Assembly (NCBI GenBank): GCA_945787305.1 | Contig: CALZIH010000091.1 | Span: forward strand, 1 to 9,881 | Length of the DNA stretch: 9,881 bases | Direction: 5' to 3' | Origin: an uncultured Desulfobulbaceae bacterium | GTDB taxonomy: Bacteria > Desulfobacterota > Desulfobulbia > Desulfobulbales > Desulfobulbaceae | In this document: positions 5,724-9,881 of the stretch, in pieces | Position numbering within the stretch: the first letter of the stretch is position 1 | How the letters are laid out: the number at the start of each line of letters is the position of its first letter | Position numbers and translations under genes: made by a program | The notes under the pieces: model-generated | Databases searched by the model: none | What the model was told of the DNA's origin: nothing | The model's input: the letters and a program-made list of their open reading frames with translations, nothing else

Positions 5724-6752
5724 ATGCAAAAACGACTGGAAAAAATAGCCGATTCCGTTACCCGGAGCGCGAGAAAGAATTCAGCCCAGGCCCGTCTGTA
5801 TGGGTTTTATGAGGTGTTTGATCGGGACGATGAGGTGTTGATAGTTATCAGTGCCGACCCTGATGCCCTGGCCAGCGCCATGGCGGTCAAGCGGTTGCTC
5901 GCCTATCGGGTGGGAAGTGTTACCATCGGCTATCCTAATGAAATCAGAAGACTAAATAACATGACCATGGTGGATCGTTTGAAGATTCCTATTGAACGGC
6001 TGCATACGTTGCCGGTCAAGGACTATTCCAAACGGGTCCTGTTGGACTCGCAACCTCTCCATCACAGCTGTTTCGAAAAACTCGATTTTGATGTGGTCAT
6101 TGATCATCATCCGGTGACAGAGGGCTGGGATGCCACCTTTATTGATATTCGGCCTGAATACGGTGCGGTTTCTTCCATGATGGTCGAGTATCTTCGTGCA
6201 GCTGGGATTACGCCTTCCGTGGCGCTGGCAACAGCTCTCTTTTATGGCATAAAAGTGGATTCTCAAAATTTTGAGAAGAAGAACATGCAGTTGGCGGATA
6301 GCATATCCTTTCGTTATCTTTTTGATATTGCCAACCGGAACCTTGTCCGTAAATTCGAGCTGACCGAGTTGCGACGCTCGGAGTTAAAATATTTCAAGAT
6401 TGCCCTTAATGAGGTCAAGGCCAGCAAGGGCAGGGCCTATGTTCATCTCGGGCGGGTTGGGACCCCGGATGTTCTTGTTATTATAGCTGATTTCCTTAAT
6501 CATGTTGACAAGTTCGATTGGGTCCTCGTTTCCGGTATATATGGAGAAAAGCTTATCGTCATCTTCCGTTGTGACGGGTATCGGAAAAATGCCGGTAAGC
6601 TGGCGACAAAGACCTTTGGTGAGTTTGGATCTGCCGGGGGGCATAAAGAGGCCGCCAGGGCGGAAGTTCCCTTGAAAAATCTGCCCCTGCGTGAAAATCA
6701 TGAGTTTACTACCAGTACCTTGATGCGGCTTGCCACACGTCATATGAAGTAA
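5724..6752 (+). CDS. DHH family phosphoesterase (NrnA/RecJ-like)
   Basis: A 342-residue soluble protein with the DHH-DHHA1 plan of NrnA-like enzymes, which cleave short RNA oligomers, pAp or cyclic dinucleotides using Mn2+. Metal motifs: DPDALAS at 45-51 (motif I, the two aspartates kept), DSQ at 108-110 (motif II), DHHP at 127-130 (motif III) and VDSQNF at 178-183 (motif IV). The C-terminal DHHA1 substrate loop is GSAGGHKEAARA at 302-313. The first histidine of the usual HxxPDGD motif is replaced by valine (residue 41), so metal binding may differ from NrnA. Start: ATG 5724 is preferred because GAGATGAT (5712-5719) closely matches the Shine-Dalgarno sequence at good spacing; ATG 5715, three codons earlier, cannot be excluded. 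The gene stands alone between the terminator region and a 195-bp gap before the glgC pair. Substrate cannot be told from sequence. Confidence 0.87.
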   Translation: MQKRLEKIADSVTRSARKNSAQARLYGFYEVFDRDDEVLIVISADPDALASAMAVKRLLAYRVGSVTIGYPNEIRRLNNMTMVDRLKIPIERLHTLPVKDYSKRVLLDSQPLHHSCFEKLDFDVVIDHHPVTEGWDATFIDIRPEYGAVSSMMVEYLRAAGITPSVALATALFYGIKVDSQNFEKKNMQLADSISFRYLFDIANRNLVRKFELTELRRSELKYFKIALNEVKASKGRAYVHLGRVGTPDVLVIIADFLNHVDKFDWVLVSGIYGEKLIVIFRCDGYRKNAGKLATKTFGEFGSAGGHKEAARAEVPLKNLPLRENHEFTTSTLMRLATRHMK

Positions 6753-6947
6753 CCATGGTTTGTTCCCTTTCCCGATAAAAATAACTTGCGCTATCAGTTG
6801 GTTATACAATACTATACTGTATGTTCTGAATCGAGTGCCGCAAGAGTGTGAAGGGCATGCACTGGGCGTTCGTCCGCTGTTCGGGGCAAAGGCCGACACG
6901 CTAATCCGTGAACGGGTCAACACACAACCACATCTAAAAGGTATCTT
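6753..6947 (+). other. Intergenic region upstream of the glgC pair
   Basis: 195 bases between the DHH gene and the glgC pair. AT-rich sequence near 6780-6825 (TTGCGC at about 6786, then AATACT/TATACT near 6807-6816) is the likely promoter zone, but no pair of boxes with good spacing and consensus stands out. No intrinsic terminator for the DHH gene is visible. AAAAGG (6936-6941) six bases before ATG 6948 is a good ribosome binding site for the next gene. Confidence 0.35.
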
Positions 6948-8207
6948 ATGCTCAAGCCTTCAACGCTGGCAATGATCCTGGCTGGTGGCCGGGTGGATGA
7001 ACTGGGTGTCCTCACACATTATCGTCCCAAGTCAGCGGTTCCTTTCGGTGGCTTTGGGCGCGTAATCGATTTTCCCCTTTCCAATTTAATGCATTCCCGA
7101 ATCGAACGGATAGCTATTCTGAGTCAGTACCGTTCGTATTCTTTGATCAATCATATCGGCACCGGCAGCGCCTGGGATATGATCGGTCGTCACCGGGGAA
7201 TTTCCATCCTCCCTCCCTTCAAGGACTATGATAGTCCTGATTGGTACAGGGGTTCAGCCGATGCGGTCTGTCAGAATATGGATTTTGTCCGTTATCACAA
7301 CCCCGGTGAAATACTCATTCTTTCAGGTGATCATATTTATCAGATGGATTACCGGCAGATGATTCGTTACCATAATGATCAGGATGCCGACCTGACGGCT
7401 GCATTTATTGAGGTTCCCCTTGCAGCAGCCTCTCGTTTCGGTGTAGCTGAGATTGAAGAAGGTGGCGAAGAAGGCGGTCGCTTGCTTTCCTATGAAGAAA
7501 AGCCGACGTCACCTAAGGGGAGGTGGGCTTCGTTAACCGTGCTTTGTTTCAAACCTGGAGTTCTCTATGATATGCTGCGAGCGAACCAGGAGCAGTCTGA
7601 AGGTTCGTATGAGTTTGGCCGGGATATTATTCCGATGATGATGCGGGAGAAATTTAAGGTACATGGCTATAAGTTCAAAGGCTATTGGGGCTATACTCGT
7701 ACCGTGGACGAGTATTGGCGAACCTCGATGGATCTGCTTGGACCCACTCCGAAAATTGATATGGAGCAGTGGGGCCTGCGCACAAATTTGGAGCACCGCG
7801 ATATTCGTGACTGTCAGCCACTCAAGGTCGGGGGACAGGGTCTTCTTGATAACAGTATGGCCTATAATGGTTGCTCGGTTGAAGGGCGAGTGAAAAATTC
7901 CATACTTTTTCCCGGAGTCAGAGAGGAGGCCGGAGCAGAAGTGCAGGACAGTGTTTTGTTTTTTAATACCGTTGTCAAGACAGGAGCGAAACTTTCCAAG
8001 GTCGTCAGCGACGTCAATACAACGTTTGGAACCGGCTCCAGGGTAGGCGTTCCAGGGGTGGATGCTGCCGGTAATATTTCGGTGGTCGGTTGGAATAATA
8101 TGGTCCCCGACGGGATGGTGATCGGCAGTGGCTGTACGATCTATCCAAGAATATCATCTGGTTCGTGGCCTGTAGGCGAGCTTGCCGATGGAGAGGTCCT
8201 GCGATGA
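6948..8207 (+). CDS. Glucose-1-phosphate adenylyltransferase family protein, probably non-catalytic regulatory paralogue
   Basis: A 419-residue protein with the GlgC plan: an N-terminal nucleotidyltransferase domain (about 7-265) and a C-terminal left-handed beta-helix (about 300-410). Retained motifs include RPKSAVPFGG at 26-35, DWYRGSADA at 98-106, SGDHIYQMD at 126-134 and EEKP at 183-186. Key positions are lost. The GxGxRL nucleotide loop reads RVDEL at 15-19, the SMG sugar-phosphate segment reads ASLTVLCF at 194-201, and YWRDVGT reads YWGYTRT, with Y249 in place of the aspartate known in E. coli GlgC to be needed for catalysis. By analogy with Firmicute GlgD and the plant large subunit it may regulate the downstream GlgC in a hetero-oligomer. 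Starts at ATG 6948 behind AAAAGG. Its stop overlaps the next start (ATGA), suggesting coupled, balanced synthesis. Family certain; loss of activity inferred. Confidence 0.88.
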   Translation: MLKPSTLAMILAGGRVDELGVLTHYRPKSAVPFGGFGRVIDFPLSNLMHSRIERIAILSQYRSYSLINHIGTGSAWDMIGRHRGISILPPFKDYDSPDWYRGSADAVCQNMDFVRYHNPGEILILSGDHIYQMDYRQMIRYHNDQDADLTAAFIEVPLAAASRFGVAEIEEGGEEGGRLLSYEEKPTSPKGRWASLTVLCFKPGVLYDMLRANQEQSEGSYEFGRDIIPMMMREKFKVHGYKFKGYWGYTRTVDEYWRTSMDLLGPTPKIDMEQWGLRTNLEHRDIRDCQPLKVGGQGLLDNSMAYNGCSVEGRVKNSILFPGVREEAGAEVQDSVLFFNTVVKTGAKLSKVVSDVNTTFGTGSRVGVPGVDAAGNISVVGWNNMVPDGMVIGSGCTIYPRISSGSWPVGELADGEVLR

Positions 8208-9463
8208 GAGATGCAAAGGATGCGTTAGTTTTATTGCTTGCCGGGGGCATAGGAAGCCGTCTAAATCTCCTGGTCGGTCATAGGGCCAAGCCGGCGGTAC
8301 CCTTTGGCGGCTTATACCGGATTATAGACTTTTCCCTGTCCAATGTCATGAATTCCGGAATGACTAGGGTAGGTGTTCTGACCCAGTATAAACCGTTGTC
8401 ACTCATGCGGCATATCGGGACAGGAGAGGCTTGGGACTTCACCGGTCGAACCCGTGGGGTGAAAATTCTTCCCCCCAGAACCGGAGAGAAGGATTCCGAT
8501 TGGTACCGGGGGACAGCCGATGCCATCCGCCAGAATGTAGATTTTATCAAGGCCAATCCATCGCAGCAGGTGATTCTGCTTTCCGGCGATCATATCTATA
8601 ACATGGATTTCGATGCCATGCTGGAGTATCACCTCCATAAAAAGGCAGATGTTACAATCGGTATGATGGTCGTGCCGAAAAGTGAGATTCACCAGTTTGG
8701 CGCAGGTATCGTTGATGCGGAAAATCGTATTATTGAATGGGAGGAAAAACCGGAAGTCCCGCGGACAAATCTGGCCTCCATGGGCATCTATGTTTTTGAT
8801 ACCGAATACCTGCTCAGAGTGCTAGCCCGTGATAAACAGGAGGTCGATTTCGGTATGCATATCATCCCCCGCGGGATTGAAGAAGACCGGGTGTTTGCCT
8901 ATCCATTTTACGGCTACTGGCGTGATGTCGGGACCATTCAGTCATATTGGCAGACCAATATGGATATCATGCGTCCGGATTCGGGGATCACGCCGGAAGA
9001 ATGGGGAATACGACCCAACACCGAGACTGATGGAAGAGCCATGGATCGAGGGCCTGCCCGATTTATCTCCGGTTGTACGGTACAGTCGTCGATGATTTCA
9101 GCGGGATCACTTGTGGAGGGAACCGTAATCAATTCTGTGTTGTCACCGGGCGTTCAGGTGAAAAAAGGGGCTATTGTACGTGATTCGGTACTCTTTGAAG
9201 ACTGTGTCGTCGAAGAGGGCGCAGTGGTCGACCTTTGTATCTGTGACAAAAGGGTCAGGGTCGGAGCGGGAACGATTGTTGGTCAAGGTGATAACATGCA
9301 ACAGGTTAATCATGCCTTTCCCAAGCATCTCTATACCGGTATCACTCTGGTCGGCAAGGAAGCGCAACTTGCTCCAGGAATGACCATTGGTCGAAACTGT
9401 ATTGTATGTTCCGGATATAGCCAATCAGATGTGTTGATTTTAAATGATGGTGAAAGTCTGTAA
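8204..9463 (+). CDS. glgC: Glucose-1-phosphate adenylyltransferase (ADP-glucose pyrophosphorylase), catalytic
   Basis: A 419-residue enzyme making ADP-glucose and pyrophosphate from ATP and glucose-1-phosphate, the committed step of bacterial glycogen synthesis in the cytoplasm. All main signatures are present: LAGGIGSRL at 12-20 (nucleotide loop), RAKPAVPFGG at 27-36, DWYRGTADA at 99-107, SGDHIYNMD at 127-135 (metal/catalytic Asp), EWEEKP at 178-183 (glucose-1-phosphate lysine), ASMGIYVFD at 191-199 and YWRDVGT at 238-244. The left-handed beta-helix follows from about 285 to the end. ATG 8204 is chosen over the in-frame upstream GTG at 8165 because GGAGAGG (8190-8196) lies seven bases before it and the family begins just ahead of the LAGG motif. 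It overlaps the stop of the paralogue by four bases. No glycogen synthase or branching enzyme is in the window. Confidence 0.94.
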   Translation: MRDAKDALVLLLAGGIGSRLNLLVGHRAKPAVPFGGLYRIIDFSLSNVMNSGMTRVGVLTQYKPLSLMRHIGTGEAWDFTGRTRGVKILPPRTGEKDSDWYRGTADAIRQNVDFIKANPSQQVILLSGDHIYNMDFDAMLEYHLHKKADVTIGMMVVPKSEIHQFGAGIVDAENRIIEWEEKPEVPRTNLASMGIYVFDTEYLLRVLARDKQEVDFGMHIIPRGIEEDRVFAYPFYGYWRDVGTIQSYWQTNMDIMRPDSGITPEEWGIRPNTETDGRAMDRGPARFISGCTVQSSMISAGSLVEGTVINSVLSPGVQVKKGAIVRDSVLFEDCVVEEGAVVDLCICDKRVRVGAGTIVGQGDNMQQVNHAFPKHLYTGITLVGKEAQLAPGMTIGRNCIVCSGYSQSDVLILNDGESL

Positions 9464-9565
9464 GGCTCTCGGGGCCGGACAGGAAAGTTAAGCACGCTTC
9501 GCTGTAGCTGAAATGAATCTGTATAGGATTGTTACGGATTTTTACAAATATGGTAAAAACGACCG

Positions 9566-9594
9566 TTGCAAATTAAAATATGATATGCTACAAA
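9566..9594 (+). promoter_or_regulatory. Weak promoter candidate for tRNA-Arg
   Basis: TTGCAA (9566-9571), a 17-base gap and TACAAA (9589-9594) lie about 30 bases before the tRNA. The -10 match is poor; TATGCT (9584-9589) is a better box but only 12 bases from the -35. The rest of 9464-9624 is AT-rich and non-coding, with no clear terminator after glgC. Confidence 0.3.
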
Positions 9595-9624
9595 ACCCGC
9601 ATCATTCCAAAGGTCCAGCCACTT

Positions 9625-9701
9625 GCTCCCGTAGCTCAGTAGGATAGAGCACAGGATTCCTAATCCTGGTGCCGCAGGTTCGAATCCTGCCGGGAGCACC
9701 A
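9625..9701 (+). tRNA. tRNA-Arg (anticodon CCU)
   Basis: A 77-base cloverleaf reads cleanly. Acceptor GCTCCCG (9625-9631) pairs with CGGGAGC (9691-9697). The D stem is GCTC/GAGC. The anticodon stem CAGGA/TCCTG encloses loop TTCCTAA (9657-9663) with anticodon CCT at 9659-9661. The T stem GCAGG/CCTGC encloses TTCGAAT. Discriminator A and a genomically encoded CCA end the gene. It decodes AGG. Its 3' end is a likely integration target, given the recombinase start about 145 bases downstream. Confidence 0.97.
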
Positions 9702-9710
9702 AGTGAGTAC

Positions 9711-9749
9711 AGGCCGAAAGCCCATGAATAAGGGGATTTCGGCCTTTTT
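9711..9749 (+). terminator. Rho-independent terminator of tRNA-Arg
   Basis: AGGCCGAAA (9711-9719) pairs with TTTCGGCCT (9737-9745), a 9-bp stem, followed by a run of T to 9749. It lies ten bases after the CCA, fitting the end of the tRNA transcript. If the tRNA 3' end is an att site, this terminator lies on the element side of the junction. Confidence 0.8.
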
Positions 9750-9814
9750 GTTTCTCCTTGATTTTTATCCCTGCTTAGCGTAAGTTGACTCAAAATAGCA
9801 TTGTTTTGCGTCTC

Positions 9815-9838
9815 ATTCCGTCCAAAATTCCGTCCAAA
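9815..9838 (+). repeat. 12-bp tandem repeat, candidate recombinase arm-type sites
   Basis: ATTCCGTCCAAA occurs twice head to tail with no gap (9815-9826 and 9827-9838). It sits between the tRNA terminator and the recombinase start codon. Short direct repeats in this position are often the arm-type binding sites of tyrosine recombinases. The repeat is seen; its role is inferred. Confidence 0.5.
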
Positions 9839-9844
9839 AAAATC

Positions 9845-9881
9845 ATGGCGTCGATCAAGAAAATAAAACGGAAAAAAGGAA
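9845..9881 (+). CDS. Probable tyrosine recombinase/integrase, first 12 codons only
   Basis: ATG at 9845 opens a frame reading MASIKKIKRKKG to the window edge. A start of the type MASI followed by basic residues is common for the arm-binding N-terminus of phage-type tyrosine integrases, and the gene lies just downstream of a tRNA in the same orientation, the usual layout of a tRNA-integrated element. No clear ribosome binding site precedes it. With only 12 residues, the assignment rests mainly on context. Confidence 0.55.
   Translation, partial: MASIKKIKRKKG

Noticed and set aside
8165..8203. GTG at 8165 as start of the second glgC
   Set aside because: It would add 13 residues unlike the family; ATG 8204 has a good ribosome binding site and the ATGA overlap.
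9602..9793. 63-codon - strand open frame containing GRIRTCGTRIRNPVLYPTELRE
   Set aside because: It is the antisense of the tRNA-Arg gene; translated tRNA sequences of this kind are a familiar annotation artefact.
1..9881. CRISPR array, insertion sequence or toxin-antitoxin pair
   Set aside because: No regularly spaced repeats, transposase motifs or small paired genes are visible on either strand.

Overview
The window reads as chromosomal DNA of a Gram-negative anaerobe, most likely a Desulfobacterota (deltaproteobacterial) organism near the Desulfobulbales. This is inference: an LPS-export permease implies an outer membrane, two kinds of ATP-driven reductive activator ATPase imply anaerobic low-potential redox chemistry, and base composition is moderate. 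No rRNA or other lineage marker is present.

Left part (1-3409). The end of a small Lys/Cys-rich protein gene on the + strand meets a four-gene - strand operon almost tail to tail. In transcription order the operon is lptG (LPS transport permease), a 250-residue protein of unknown function with eight cysteines, a small BcrAD/BadFG/HgdC-type [4Fe-4S] ATPase activator, and a DUF362 gene. The last three are joined by TGATG and ATGA stop/start overlaps. The DUF362 gene is broken: its two halves lie in different frames and about 30-40 expected residues are missing at the join.

Middle (3410-6752). A 286-bp divergent promoter region separates lptG from a 555-residue RACo/RamA-type reductive activator (DUF4445 ASKHA ATPase) that lacks the usual N-terminal [2Fe-2S] domain. 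A 350-bp gap follows. It holds a promoter-like sequence, an intrinsic terminator, a perfect 10-bp hairpin and a second terminator-like hairpin, and so may encode a small RNA or an attenuated leader. Then comes a DHH-family phosphoesterase.

Right part (6753-9463). Two GlgC paralogues of identical length (419 aa) overlap by ATGA. The second has the full ADP-glucose pyrophosphorylase active site. The first has lost the GxGxRL nucleotide loop and the RDVG aspartate, so the pair looks like a regulatory plus catalytic subunit set for glycogen synthesis.

Right edge (9464-9881). A tRNA-Arg(CCU) gene with encoded CCA is followed by a terminator, a 12-bp tandem repeat and the first codons of a probable tyrosine recombinase. 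This looks like the left edge of an element integrated at the tRNA 3' end.

The part most likely to be undescribed is the coupled trio of unknown Cys-rich protein, ATPase activator and DUF362 protein, placed beside a second unrelated reductive activator.
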